In this document: piece after piece, positions 1 through 9,213 of the stretch | Layout: every line of letters starts with the position of its first letter | Position numbering within the stretch: the first letter of the stretch is position 1 | From: Endozoicomonas sp. 4G | GTDB taxonomy: Bacteria > Pseudomonadota > Gammaproteobacteria > Pseudomonadales > Endozoicomonadaceae | Assembly: GCF_023822025.1 (NCBI RefSeq) | Contig: NZ_CP082909.1 | Coordinates: forward strand, 1,540,001 to 1,604,000 | Direction: 5' to 3' | Length of the DNA stretch: 64,000 bases | Position numbers and translations under genes: made by a program | Notes under the pieces: model-generated | Told to the model about the DNA's origin: nothing | Databases searched by the model: none | What the model saw: the letters and a program-made list of their open reading frames with translations, nothing else

Positions 1-1074
1 ATTGTTCAGGTCAACCAGATAAACCTCTGCGTAGGAGTAGTTTGCCGTTTTTCTGTCGGCTTTCTTGATGTAATTTTTTTCGATAATGAGAAACTGGTGG
101 TCATTGATGCCCTGGGCATCGCTGATGCTTTGGACAACGACATCCGTCTGGGGATCATAAAGGTCTGCAGGAACCGCAGTGGGTTGATAATGATACTGAA
201 TCTCTGGTTTTACCCTGGCTGAAACCAGATTTTTGGCCTCCGCCATGGAGAAACGTAATACCCGGCTGGGTACAGGGCCTTTATCATGATCCCAGTTTTT
301 TTCATCCTGTAAAATGCCCTGTTCAGTGATAGCCAGATAATCACTGGTTCCCGGAAGATGGGTGACTGTTTCAAAGCCCCGGTTTCGCTTGACCCCTTTT
401 CTATCGGGGTCTTCACTGTGCCAGTTGAATGCTGTGTCACCGATACCTGGCACCCAATGAGGAATTTTCCAGTCAAAGCGCCAGCCGATATTGGAGAATT
501 CGCTGGGGTAATGGTAAGCACCCAGAAGCGTTCCATCTCTGGCTACTTGCAGAAGTGCACTGTGAACATTCCACCCCGGGAAACGAATCCAGGGGGAAAC
601 CCGATTGAACAGATAGGTTGCGCTTTGTTCTGAAGCGATCAGAAAACTATTGTCGTCAAGAAAATCAAAGCCTTCCGTATCAATATGTCCATGAGTTGTC
701 CAGAAAATGCTGTCATTAGGCTCAATGACCACTTCCCTGACCTTTCTACCAGACGACCGAAGGAAAGTCCCTTTGCTCTTTACTATGCCTTTCCTGGTAA
801 TCAGGGTTTTTTCCGGAATGAGATAGTATCGGGACTGGCCGTTTTTGTTGTAATAGTTGGGTACGGCTCCGGTGTCGTCTGAAAGCAGAATGTATCTGCG
901 GTAGTTCTTATCATAACGGATGGAAGAAATCCCCAGGATGGGCAGATCTTCACTGTAGTCCAACTTTTTGCTGCCAAGCAGCATCACACCATTCTGGCCT
1001 GCGAAGATGACTTTCGGGGAAAACAAAGCAAAAAGCAAAAACAGGGAAAGAGGCCAAGGTCCTTTGCGTGACAT
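1..1074 (-). CDS. Phytase-like secreted protein, 3' end cut by window
   Basis: An open frame of 358 codons starts at the ATG at 1074 and runs off the left edge without a stop. It begins with a signal peptide (charged N-terminus, then a leucine/phenylalanine-rich stretch ending near FAGQNG). The body is beta-rich with motifs such as GFDFLDDNSFLIASE and RGFETVTHLPGTSDYLAITE, and a late SISDAQGINDHQFLIIEKN stretch. This pattern resembles the esterase-like domain of phytase family (PF13449), a secreted beta-propeller. Substrate cannot be told from sequence. The family call is from remembered motif patterns; the secreted nature is clear. Confidence 0.7.
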   Translation of the reverse strand, partial: MSRKGPWPLSLFLLFALFSPKVIFAGQNGVMLLGSKKLDYSEDLPILGISSIRYDKNYRRYILLSDDTGAVPNYYNKNGQSRYYLIPEKTLITRKGIVKSKGTFLRSSGRKVREVVIEPNDSIFWTTHGHIDTEGFDFLDDNSFLIASEQSATYLFNRVSPWIRFPGWNVHSALLQVARDGTLLGAYHYPSEFSNIGWRFDWKIPHWVPGIGDTAFNWHSEDPDRKGVKRNRGFETVTHLPGTSDYLAITEQGILQDEKNWDHDKGPVPSRVLRFSMAEAKNLVSARVKPEIQYHYQPTAVPADLYDPQTDVVVQSISDAQGINDHQFLIIEKNYIKKADRKTANYSYAEVYLVDLNN

Positions 1075-1228
1075 GAGGCTACCTTTTCTTATTAAGGGAT
1101 CAGGTTGATTGGCTTAATCCTAGCTTAAATTTGGCAAATAATGGAGAAACCGCAGGTCGCTTTCGGAGATGTTTCTAGTGCATCATTTCAATGAGTTTGA
1201 TGTGAACAATCTACGTTCATCCTGAGCG

Positions 1229-1373
1229 CCCTTCGACTCCGCTCAGGATGCACGGTCGAAGGATGTAGGCTCCGAACCAACAATAAAGACCGTGCCCGGC
1301 ACCCTTCGACTCCGCTCAGGGTGAACGGAGATACTACTACGCAGCAGAACCCCGTTCATCCTGAACGGAGATA
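1229..1373. repeat. Cluster of REP-like palindromic elements
   Basis: Three related copies of a short element built on CCCTTCGACTCCGCTCAGG sit between the phytase-like gene and the end of rapA: at 1229-1247, at 1302-1330 (with the extension GTGAACGGAG), and a degenerate inverted form near 1353-1370. A further full copy lies at 26589-26617 and a remnant near 37017-37035. All lie in non-coding gaps, as expected for REP-type extragenic repeats. Apart from these, 1075-1379 holds nothing I recognise. Confidence 0.75.
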
Positions 1374-1379
1374 CTGCTA

Positions 1380-4250
1380 TCAACCCGCAATCATCAACCG
1401 CAAACCATCCAGCCTGAGCATCGCTTTCTGAAGACATTGATGACCCAGGGCAGCACGTTGCTTGAGGTGTTCAATCTCCTCGTCACGTACGTTCGGGTTC
1501 ACTGCTTTCAGGGCGGCCAGTCGCTTGATCTCCTCGGTAACATGACCCAGCAGGTTTTTGCAGGCTTCTGTCACAATGGGGTTAACCTGTTCCTTCGCTG
1601 CTTGTTCCGCTTTGGCCAGCATGGTCAGAATCGGCTCCCGTTGCGCTTTTACCAGCTTTTTCGCCATGCCTTTTTTGATGGGCTGAAGTTGGGCATTCAA
1701 CGTATCGAAAGCGACTTTTTCCGAGAGGTTATTCATACTGGGGTCGATCAGGCAGCGAATCGGCGTCGCAGGCAGGTAGCGATCCAGTTGCAGTTTTTTC
1801 TCGCCAGTGGCAGCGACGACATAAATTGCTTCCAGCAGCATGGTGCCTGGCTTCAGCGCCTTGTTTTTCAGCAGGGCTACTGAGGTATTGCCCATTTCAC
1901 TGGTGAGCAGCATGTCCATGCTTTCACGAACCATGGGGTGTTCCCAGGTGAGAAAATGCATGTCTTCCCTTGAAAGCGCCATATCCCGGTCAAAGGTGAC
2001 GGTAATGCCATCAGCCGGAAGACCCGGAAAAGCGGTCACCATATGGCTGCCAGGGCGCACCACGAGACAATGTTTGGAATGGTCTTCTGACTCGACACCA
2101 AAGCCTTCGAACAGCTTTTCCATATAGCGTTTGAGCTGTTTGGGCTCTTCCTGTGCTTCGATGTCATTGATCAGCTCTTCACTGGCCAGGGTGCCACGGG
2201 AGTTGATTTCCAGCAGGCGATCCCGGCCATTGTGAAGATGCTCATTCAGTTTTGCATTGAGTCTGGCGGTTTCCTCGATCAGCGGCTGAATGTCGGCCAG
2301 TGTCGTTTTCTTTTCCGGTGCCAGTGCTTCGCTGAAGGCTTCGCCCAGCTGTTCATAGACCATGCTGCCAGACGGGCAGGTATCGGCAAAGGCGTTCAGG
2401 CCCTGATCGTACCAGTGGAACATTAATTCCTGTCCGGTGCCTTCCAGGTAAGGAACATGGATTTTGATGGTCTCGGTCTGGCCAATGCGGTCGAGTCGTC
2501 CAATACGCTGTTCCAGCAGGTCCGGGTGAGCGGGTAAATCAAACAGCACCAGATGGTGGGCAAACTGGAAATTTCGGCCTTCACTGCCAATCTCGGAGCA
2601 GACCAGCACCTGGGCACCGTATTCTTCCTCCGCAAAATAAGCCGCCGCACTATCCCGCTCCACGATCGTCATGTTTTCGTGGAACACTGCGGTGGGTATG
2701 CCCGACAGAATTCTGAGGGCGTCCCCAAGGTCCAGGGCGCTATTGGCATTGGCACAGATCACCAGCACTTTTTGCTTTTTAAGCAGTTTTAGCAGATTGA
2801 TCAGCCAGTCGATACGTGGGTCTACCTTCCACCAGGGGTCCATATCATCAACGCAGATATGGGACTGGTAAGCCAGTTCAGGATAGAGCGAACCACGGAC
2901 TTCCGTTTCTTCTTCCTGGGCAATCTGGTAAAGCTCGGGCAGTTTCTGGGCGTAACCCTGTACCACACGACCGGGGAATCCACCCACCGCTGCACGGGTA
3001 TTTCTGAACAACACCCGACCGGTACCGTGACGGTCCAGCAGGGTTCTCAGCAGCTGTTCACGGGCCGCTTGTTTTTGTTCATCCGAGCCATTATTGATAA
3101 GGCTGATCAGAGGCTGGCAGTCCTGGCCCAGGAAGCCGATCAGGTGCTGACAGGCGGCTTCCGGCAGGTGGTCATTTTCCAGCAGCTCCTGAACCGCCTC
3201 GGCCACAGGCTCATAGCTTTTCTCTTCTTGCTGGTAAGTGGCCAGATCGTGGAAACGGTCCGGGTCCAGCAGGCGGAGTCGAGCAAAATGACTTTCGGGA
3301 CCCATCTGTTCGGGGGTTGCGGTCAACAACAGCAGGCCGGGAATCCGTGACGACAGGGATTCCACAACCTGATACTCACGGCTGGGGTTTTCCTCTGACC
3401 AGATCAGGTGGTGAGCTTCATCGACGATCAACAGATCCCAGTCGACCTCAAGAGCCTGTTGGCAACGGTTTTCGTACTGGCTCAGGAAGTCCAGGCTACA
3501 GAGAATCAGCTGTCCGGTGTTGAACGGATTTTCATCTTCAATGGCGCGGCAACGCTCTTCATCAAACAGGCTGAAATGCAGGTTGAAGCGACGCAGCATT
3601 TCCACCAGCCATTGATGCTGAAGGGTTTCCGGCACCAGAATCAACACCCGCCCAGCACGTTCTGTGATGAGCTGCTGGTGAAGAATAAGACCGGCTTCAA
3701 TGGTTTTACCCATGCCCACTTCGTCAGCCAGCATCACCCTGGGAGCATGTCGTTCAGACACTTCACGGGCGATGTGCAGCTGGTGAGGGATCAGGCTGGT
3801 GCGAGCACCGAGAAGCCCTCTCACCGGCGAGCTGAGCAGTCGACAATTGTTTAACAATGTCTTGTAGCGCAGGGAATAATTGCTGTTTTGATCGATTTGA
3901 CCGGCCAGCATTCGATCCTGCGGTTTGTTGAAATGAATAAAGTTGCCCAGTTCCGATTCGGGAAGCTCTTTGGGCTTACCGTCAGAAAGAACGCCTTTAT
4001 AAAGCAGCAGGCCATTTTCTTCGATGACTTCTGTCACCGTCATGGCCCAGCCCTCGTGACTTTCTATCTCGTCACCAAGGTTAAATTGTACCCTTGAGAG
4101 CGGGCAGTTATTAATGGAGTACAGCCGGGTCTCACCGGTGGTAGGAAACAACAGGGTGACCATGCGACTGTCGAAAGTAAGAACGGTACCTAGCCCTTGT
4201 TCAGTTTCGGTGTCACTGATCCAGCGCTGTCCAGGAACGAAGCTCGTCAT
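1380..4250 (-). CDS. rapA: RNA polymerase-associated SWI2/SNF2 ATPase RapA
   Basis: About 956 residues, close to E. coli RapA (968). The N-terminus (FVPGQRWISDTETEQGLGT) matches the RapA Tudor-like domains. The SNF2 ATPase core shows Walker A in ADEVGMGKTIEAG, the DEAH box in LLIVDEAHHL and motif III in LLTATPEQM; helicase C motifs include SEIGSEGRNFQFAHHL and QRIGRLDRIGQ. RapA is a transcription recycling factor that helps RNA polymerase release from stalled complexes. The start is set at the ATG at 4250 because family homology begins there; an upstream TTG at 4277 is in frame but adds non-homologous residues. The gene is followed by the REP cluster. Confidence 0.96.
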   Translation of the reverse strand: MTSFVPGQRWISDTETEQGLGTVLTFDSRMVTLLFPTTGETRLYSINNCPLSRVQFNLGDEIESHEGWAMTVTEVIEENGLLLYKGVLSDGKPKELPESELGNFIHFNKPQDRMLAGQIDQNSNYSLRYKTLLNNCRLLSSPVRGLLGARTSLIPHQLHIAREVSERHAPRVMLADEVGMGKTIEAGLILHQQLITERAGRVLILVPETLQHQWLVEMLRRFNLHFSLFDEERCRAIEDENPFNTGQLILCSLDFLSQYENRCQQALEVDWDLLIVDEAHHLIWSEENPSREYQVVESLSSRIPGLLLLTATPEQMGPESHFARLRLLDPDRFHDLATYQQEEKSYEPVAEAVQELLENDHLPEAACQHLIGFLGQDCQPLISLINNGSDEQKQAAREQLLRTLLDRHGTGRVLFRNTRAAVGGFPGRVVQGYAQKLPELYQIAQEEETEVRGSLYPELAYQSHICVDDMDPWWKVDPRIDWLINLLKLLKKQKVLVICANANSALDLGDALRILSGIPTAVFHENMTIVERDSAAAYFAEEEYGAQVLVCSEIGSEGRNFQFAHHLVLFDLPAHPDLLEQRIGRLDRIGQTETIKIHVPYLEGTGQELMFHWYDQGLNAFADTCPSGSMVYEQLGEAFSEALAPEKKTTLADIQPLIEETARLNAKLNEHLHNGRDRLLEINSRGTLASEELINDIEAQEEPKQLKRYMEKLFEGFGVESEDHSKHCLVVRPGSHMVTAFPGLPADGITVTFDRDMALSREDMHFLTWEHPMVRESMDMLLTSEMGNTSVALLKNKALKPGTMLLEAIYVVAATGEKKLQLDRYLPATPIRCLIDPSMNNLSEKVAFDTLNAQLQPIKKGMAKKLVKAQREPILTMLAKAEQAAKEQVNPIVTEACKNLLGHVTEEIKRLAALKAVNPNVRDEEIEHLKQRAALGHQCLQKAMLRLDGLRLMIAG

Positions 4251-4505
4251 GTCGTGACTACATACCTTGCCAGACAAAAAGGCCGCTATATTAGCGGAAT
4301 TGATTGTATTAGCAACCAGTACAAGTGCTACTTGGCGGGTTGCTTTACCGGTGTGCTGGTCTGAAAATGGGAAAAACGACCGGCAGATTCACTGTTTTCG
4401 GTAAAAAAAGGTTTTTTTAATCAGCAATGGCAGAAAGACTTTTTTTCCTGTGGCAGAGCGGATCAGGGCATTCCGCTCTGGCCTGTTGAAGGCTGTGTGG
4501 GCGGA

Positions 4506-4802
4506 TCAGGCCGCTGCTTCATCCTCTGCTTCATCCTCGGCATTGTTCTCTGCTTCAGAAGCCTGACCAATCTCAAGCACCAGATCCGGTTTGCCTTTAA
4601 AGGCTTTGGCGAAGGTGTCTTTGTTTTTGGCGAACATCAGGCCGATCTCTTCAGCCAGCTCTTCATTGATTTCAAAGTTGTCTTCCAGCAGGCTGGAGAT
4701 ATTTCCGGCCAGCTCCAGCATACGATCGTATTCTTCAGCGGCTTTTTTGTCTGTAAACATGCTTCCGTCCCGGTCAACTCGCCACATGGGGGTAATAGAC
4801 AT
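4506..4802 (-). CDS. yebG: SOS-regulated protein YebG
   Basis: 98 residues, the usual YebG size (96 in E. coli). The N-terminal part has the family's basic beta strands followed by FTDKKAAEEYDRML, and the C-terminus is very acidic (repeated E/A/D). YebG is a small DNA-damage-induced protein whose molecular role is unclear. A good Shine-Dalgarno (GGAGAGG) precedes the ATG at 4802, and a near-consensus LexA operator lies about 30 bp upstream, so SOS control is well supported here. Confidence 0.93.
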   Translation of the reverse strand: MSITPMWRVDRDGSMFTDKKAAEEYDRMLELAGNISSLLEDNFEINEELAEEIGLMFAKNKDTFAKAFKGKPDLVLEIGQASEAENNAEDEAEDEAAA

Positions 4803-4832
4803 GGCCCTCTCCTGTCAGGTTTGGTTTAGAGT

Positions 4833-4852
4833 AACTGTATATAAGTACAGTA
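4833..4852 (-). promoter_or_regulatory. LexA-binding SOS box of yebG
   Basis: CTGTATATAAGTACAG (4835-4850) with flanking A/T matches the gammaproteobacterial SOS consensus CTGT-N8-ACAG almost perfectly. It sits just upstream of yebG, a known LexA regulon member. Confidence 0.93.
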
Positions 4853-4892
4853 GATCTGTCCAGTATCAGCCCTGACGGAAGCTCAAACCGCG

Positions 4893-5804
4893 CTAACGAT
4901 GTCTGTTCTTTTTGAAAGCACCGGGCTTTTTGTGAGGTGACGGGCGCTTCTTGTTAATAGCCGGTTTACCACGGGTGCCTTTGGTTTTCAGGCCGGTTTT
5001 GGTGTGTCGGGGATCGGCTCTGCGGGACGGTCCGTTGGCTGCGGGTGTCAGCTGAACCGCTGCCGCCAGTTCGTCGATATCCGCTTTCTCGACTTCTTCC
5101 CATTGACCCATGCGCAGGTGGTCAGGAATGATAACATTAGCAAAACGTACCCGTTTCAGACGGTTTACTTTCAAATCCTGGGATTCCCAGAGTCTGCGCA
5201 CTTCACGATTGCGGCCCTCCAGCAGGCAGACATGGAACCAGCGGTTGATGCCCGAACCGCCTGAGTCGACAATGTCGGTGAAGCGGGCAGGGCCATCTTC
5301 CAGCTCAACACCGTCGAACAGGTTTTTTACCTTCTGTTCTGTGGCATTCCCCATGACTCGAACCGCGTATTCACGTTCAATCTGGTAGGAAGGGTGCATC
5401 AGGCGACTGGCCAGCTCACCATCGGTGGTAAACAGCATCAGTCCGGAGGTGTTGATGTCCAGACGGCCAATGGCAATCCAGCGCTCTCCCTGAAGTTTGG
5501 GCAGTTTGTCGAAAACGGTGGGGCGACCTTCGGGGTCGTGACGGCTGCAAATCTCACCTTCAGGCTTGTTGTAGGCAATGACGCGGCGGATTCTGGAAGC
5601 ATAGGTTTCCAGTTTAACCAGGCGACCGTCGACGGCAATCCTGTCTTCGGCATTGGCGCGGTCGCCGAGGCTGGCCTGTTCACCGTTTACGGAGATTCGA
5701 CCTTCGCTGATCCAGCGTTCCATCTCACGGCGCGAGCCCAGGCCGGCGCCCGCCAGGATTTTTTGCAGTTTCTCACCCTGGGGAGGAGTGGTTTCAGTTG
5801 TCAT
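4893..5804 (-). CDS. rluB: 23S rRNA pseudouridine(2605) synthase RluB
   Basis: 303 residues. An S4 RNA-binding domain (LQKILAGAGLGSRREMERWI) is followed by the RsuA/RluB catalytic domain with the GRLDINTSGLMLFTTDGEL motif, whose Asp is the nucleophile, and the RxLxRVRF-type end motif. It isomerises U2605 in the peptidyl-transferase centre region of 23S rRNA. The C-terminal tail is rich in Lys/Arg/Pro, a low-complexity basic extension typical of RluB. It is transcribed in the same direction as scpB and scpA just upstream, an arrangement common in proteobacteria. Confidence 0.95.
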   Translation of the reverse strand: MTTETTPPQGEKLQKILAGAGLGSRREMERWISEGRISVNGEQASLGDRANAEDRIAVDGRLVKLETYASRIRRVIAYNKPEGEICSRHDPEGRPTVFDKLPKLQGERWIAIGRLDINTSGLMLFTTDGELASRLMHPSYQIEREYAVRVMGNATEQKVKNLFDGVELEDGPARFTDIVDSGGSGINRWFHVCLLEGRNREVRRLWESQDLKVNRLKRVRFANVIIPDHLRMGQWEEVEKADIDELAAAVQLTPAANGPSRRADPRHTKTGLKTKGTRGKPAINKKRPSPHKKPGAFKKNRHR

Positions 5805-5921
5805 GTTATTTACGGCTGTGCCGCTCTGTTACTCAATCAAAGGGGCCGGATTATAGCGATTCAGCACCGGTTAAGACAGCGTGGATTTCCGTCGCTGTTC
5901 CGTTGAGTGATCAGGCATCGC

Positions 5922-6782
5922 TCAGGGTGTACTGCTTTCGTCTGGTGTTTCCACGGGTGTTTCTGCTTCAGGCGCAGGCTCTTCACTGTGATGGAGATCC
6001 GTCTCAGGGTGTGCCGCTTCATCTTCTTGGGTAGATGGCTCTGCCCGTTCCATCTCTTCGACTTTCTTTTTACGGATCAGGTCGTCAAAGTTGTCTGGCA
6101 GATCGGCTTCCAGTTCATCCAGTTCGGCAAAGAGTTCCTCGGCGGATTGTTCTTCCGTTTCAGTGACCTCTTGAGTTTCATCATCCTCCGTGGTGAGTTC
6201 GCTCTGTTCATTGGCTTCAGCCAGCTCTCTGGCGGCTTCTTCCAAATTACGAATCTCGGATAAAGGAGGCAGCTCATTGAGGTTTTCCAGATTAAAATAA
6301 TCCAGAAACTGGCGGGTAGTGGCAAACATGGCCGGACGCCCTGGTACATCCCGGTGACCCACCACACGTACCCATTCGCGGTCCTGAAGGGTGCGAATAA
6401 TGTTGCTGCTGACCGCGACTCCCCGGATGTCTTCAATTTCGCCACGGGTGATCGGCTGTCGATAGGCGATCAGTGCCAGGGTTTCCAGCAGTGCCCTTGT
6501 GTAGCGCTGTGGCTTTTCTTCCCAGAGTCTGCCCACCCAGGGGGACAATTCCTGCCTGACCTGGAAGCGGTAACCCGATGCCACCTGCTTGAGTTCAAAA
6601 CCCCGTCCTTCACAGGCTTCAGAAATAGCCACCAGGGCTTCGCGAATCCGGTTGCCATCGGGGCGCTCTTCCTCAGGGTAGAGGTCTTCGGGGAACAGCG
6701 CGGCCAGCTTTTCTACGGTCAGGGGTTTCTGGCTGGCCAGCAGGGCTCCTTCCAGGATACGTTGCAGTTGTTCTGCTTCCAT
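5922..6782 (-). CDS. scpB: Segregation and condensation protein B
   Basis: 286 residues. The first about 180 residues contain the paired winged-helix domains of ScpB, with family motifs such as RYTRALLETLALIAYRQPIT and GRPAMFATTRQFLDYF. The remaining 100 residues form an acidic, Glu/Thr/Pro-rich tail, longer than in minimal ScpB proteins. ScpB dimers bind ScpA in the SMC-ScpAB condensin that organises newly replicated chromosome origins. The start overlaps the scpA stop by one base, so the two are translationally coupled. Confidence 0.95.
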   Translation of the reverse strand: MEAEQLQRILEGALLASQKPLTVEKLAALFPEDLYPEEERPDGNRIREALVAISEACEGRGFELKQVASGYRFQVRQELSPWVGRLWEEKPQRYTRALLETLALIAYRQPITRGEIEDIRGVAVSSNIIRTLQDREWVRVVGHRDVPGRPAMFATTRQFLDYFNLENLNELPPLSEIRNLEEAARELAEANEQSELTTEDDETQEVTETEEQSAEELFAELDELEADLPDNFDDLIRKKKVEEMERAEPSTQEDEAAHPETDLHHSEEPAPEAETPVETPDESSTP

Positions 6783-7606
6783 CAGTCAATCCGGGCTTTA
6801 ACGTGAATGGGGCCAAAAGGTTCGTTCTGGATCAATTCGATCAGGGATTCTTTGATCAGTTCCATCACCGCCATAAAGGTAACGACAACGCCGAGTTTGC
6901 CCTCTTCCAGCCGGAACAAGGCAACAAAAGGTGTGAAACGCTCAGAGGTCAGCATGGACAGCACTTCACTCATGCGCTCACGGGTGGACAACGCCTCCTG
7001 TTCAACCTGGTGGCTGACGTACATTTCTGAGCGGCGCAGTATCTCTCCCATGGCCAGCATGATTTCTTTAAGATCCACTTCCGGGTGCGGGCGTTCCTGC
7101 TCCAGATCGGGTGGAACCGCGCTGGCCTGGTGCAGGTCTCTGGTCATTCTGGGCAGCTGATCAATATCTTCTGCGGCTTTCTTGAAACGTTCATATTCCT
7201 GCAGTCGACGAATCAGCTCAGCACGGGGGTCTTCTTCCTCGTCTTCATCTTCAGAGACTCGTGGCAGCAACATGCGGGATTTGATTTCAGCCAGTGTCGC
7301 AGCCATAACCAGATATTCTGCTGCCAGCTCGAATTGTCCTGATTCCATCAATTCCACGTACTGCATGTATTGCTCTGTGATGACCGCCACTTGAACGTTC
7401 AGGATGTCCATGTTGTTGCGCTTGATCAGGTAGAGCAGCAGGTCAAGAGGGCCTTCAAAGGCTTCCAGAAAGACCTGCAGGGCATCCGGTGGGATATAAA
7501 GATCATCAGGCAGCTTGGCCATGGGCTGACCCATAACCAATATCTGGCGTTCTCCGGACTCAGCCACGGCTTCCGTGGGGGTCATTGATGCGTCACCCTG
7601 TTTCAA
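6782..7606 (-). CDS. scpA: Segregation and condensation protein A
   Basis: 274 residues with the kleisin-type ScpA signature FEGPLDLLLYLIKRNNMDI near residue 50 and a C-terminal winged-helix ending (FVALFRLEEGKLGVVVTFMAVMELIK). It is the kleisin bridging SMC heads. Two in-frame ATG codons exist (7606 and the ATG seven codons later, MTPTEA); the first is kept but the second is possible. The gene is preceded by an unusual leader with a strong terminator-like hairpin only about 15 nt upstream. Confidence 0.94.
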   Translation of the reverse strand: MKQGDASMTPTEAVAESGERQILVMGQPMAKLPDDLYIPPDALQVFLEAFEGPLDLLLYLIKRNNMDILNVQVAVITEQYMQYVELMESGQFELAAEYLVMAATLAEIKSRMLLPRVSEDEDEEEDPRAELIRRLQEYERFKKAAEDIDQLPRMTRDLHQASAVPPDLEQERPHPEVDLKEIMLAMGEILRRSEMYVSHQVEQEALSTRERMSEVLSMLTSERFTPFVALFRLEEGKLGVVVTFMAVMELIKESLIELIQNEPFGPIHVKARID

Positions 7607-7620
7607 ATCCTCTAACTGAA

Positions 7621-7659
7621 AAAAAGCAGTTTGACCGGCAAGCGGTAAAACTGCTTTTT
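7621..7659 (-). terminator. Strong hairpin with T-run between trpS and scpA
   Basis: A perfect 12-bp inverted repeat, AAAAAGCAGTTT (7621-7632) with AAACTGCTTTTT (7648-7659), has a 15-nt loop. On the minus strand it is followed by a run of seven T, giving a canonical intrinsic terminator. It ends about 15 nt before the scpA start, so it is either the trpS terminator or an attenuator in the scpBA leader. Confidence 0.75.
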
Positions 7660-7665
7660 GTGGTG

Positions 7666-7833
7666 ATCAGGCTAAAAGCCTGATGGTATTTTTTAATGGT
7701 TGATACTTCACTCTTGATTAAAACCGCAACGAGCGCAACACTCGCTGTTATGGCTAAGGTTCAAGCTACCTTGTCAAACACTTAAAGTTGAAACTCACAA
7801 GATAAATTCACTTTTATAATGATTTATCTTGTG
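7666..7833. other. Structured non-coding leader: two further inverted repeats
   Basis: This gap holds a compact 8-bp hairpin, ATCAGGCT-aaa-AGCCTGAT (7666-7684), which on the plus strand is followed by a T-run, and a perfect 12-bp inverted repeat CACAAGATAAAT / ATTTATCTTGTG (7796-7807 and 7822-7833) with a 14-nt AT-rich loop. No ORF of note lies here. The AT-rich palindrome could be an operator or an RNA stem; which one is not decidable from sequence. Confidence 0.5.
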
Positions 7834-7888
7834 TCTAGCGTAATTGATTTTGCGATTGTTGCAATTTTATTTAACTGAAACACAGTGT

Positions 7889-9103
7889 TCAGCGATAGTC
7901 CAGCCCTATGGCTTCCCGAACTTCCCTGAGGGTGTCCTGGGCTTCGTCCCGGGTTTTTTCTATCCCTTCGGCAATGATGCTTTTTACGACATCGGGATTG
8001 CTTTCCAGTTCCCTGGCTTCTGTGCGAATAGGTTCCAGTTCCGCCTGAACGGCTTCAATCAAGGGTTTTTTGCAGTCAAGGCAGCCGATACCTGCTGAAC
8101 GGCAGCCGTTTTGCACCCACTTTCTGCACTGATCATCGGAGTAGACTTGATGGAGTTGCCAGACCGGACATTTTTCCGGCTCGCCCGGATCGTTCCTGCG
8201 AATGCGGGCCGGGTCTGTGGGCATCTTTTTCAGTTTTGAGGCAACACTGTCCTGGTTTTCCCTGAGGCTGATGGTATTGCCGTAGGACTTGGACATTTTC
8301 TGGCCATCCAGACCCGGCATACGGGCCTGCTCAGTGAGCAGAGCCTGAGGTTCCGGCAGGATGACCTTGCCCGTGCCTTCCAGATAGCCAAACAATCGCT
8401 CCTGATCGCCCAGGGTGATATTGCCCTGTTCTTTCAGCAGGGCTTTGGCGGTGGCCAGGGCTTCATCATCTCCCTGCTCAAGGTAGGCACGACGGAGCTT
8501 GCGATAGAGGTTGGCGGCTTTGCGGCCCATTTTAGCGATCGCAGCCTCGGCATTCTCCTCAAAGCCTGGCTCCCGGCCATACAGGTGGTTGAAACGTCTG
8601 GCGATTTCACGGGTGATCTCTACGTGAGCTTCCTGGTCAGCACCGACGGGAACCAGACCAGCACGGTAGGCAAGGATGTCGGCACTTTGCAGCAAGGGGT
8701 AGCCGAGGAATCCGAAAGTGGAGAGATCCCTTTCCTTCAATTTTTCCTGCTGATCTTTGTAACTGGGTACCCGTTCCAGCCAGGAGAGCGGTGTAATCAT
8801 GGAGAGCAGCAGATTTAATTCGGCATGCTCCGGAACTTTGGACTGTATGAACAGGGTGGCTGCCCCTGGATTGACACCTGTTGCCAGCCAGTCAATGACC
8901 ATGTCCCAGACTGAGTCTTCCAGTTTTTCCGGCTCTTCGTAGTGAGTGGTCAAAGCGTGCCAGTCAGCTACGAAGAAAAAACATTCGTATTCGTGTTGCA
9001 GCCGGAGCCAGTTTTTTAATACCCCATGATAATGGCCAAGGTGCAGTCGGCCAGTGGGTCGCATGCCAGACAGGACACGCGACTGCGAGTCTACAGCGCT
9101 CAA
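7889..9103 (-). CDS. trpS: Tryptophan-tRNA ligase (long, cysteine-motif type)
   Basis: 404 residues, longer than E. coli TrpS (334). Class I signatures are present: a HIGH-type motif in GRLHLGHYHG near residue 20 and a perfect KMSKS. The extra length comes from a helical insert (about residues 185-270), as in other long proteobacterial TrpRS. The C-terminal part has cysteines at about 312, 326, 334, 341 and 344; the set C-x21-C-x6-C-x2-C is close to the C-x22-C-x6-C-x2-C motif that holds a [4Fe-4S] cluster in Thermotoga TrpRS. It charges tRNA-Trp. The cluster is inferred from spacing only. Confidence 0.95.
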   Translation of the reverse strand: MSAVDSQSRVLSGMRPTGRLHLGHYHGVLKNWLRLQHEYECFFFVADWHALTTHYEEPEKLEDSVWDMVIDWLATGVNPGAATLFIQSKVPEHAELNLLLSMITPLSWLERVPSYKDQQEKLKERDLSTFGFLGYPLLQSADILAYRAGLVPVGADQEAHVEITREIARRFNHLYGREPGFEENAEAAIAKMGRKAANLYRKLRRAYLEQGDDEALATAKALLKEQGNITLGDQERLFGYLEGTGKVILPEPQALLTEQARMPGLDGQKMSKSYGNTISLRENQDSVASKLKKMPTDPARIRRNDPGEPEKCPVWQLHQVYSDDQCRKWVQNGCRSAGIGCLDCKKPLIEAVQAELEPIRTEARELESNPDVVKSIIAEGIEKTRDEAQDTLREVREAIGLDYR

Positions 9104-9213
9104 GAGGCTCTCCCGTTAGAATCCTGAACCGACAGGGTACGACAGTTTGGGCGACGGTAAAAGCGTGTTTTGCCCGTCGTAAATAAAATCATCGTTTTAT
9201 GGGTGCCCAGGAT

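Noticed and set aside
4454-4480. CAGAGCGG/CCGCTCTG hairpin downstream of yebG as terminator
   Set aside because: On the minus strand it is followed by A-rich, not T-rich, sequence, so it is not a canonical terminator of yebG.
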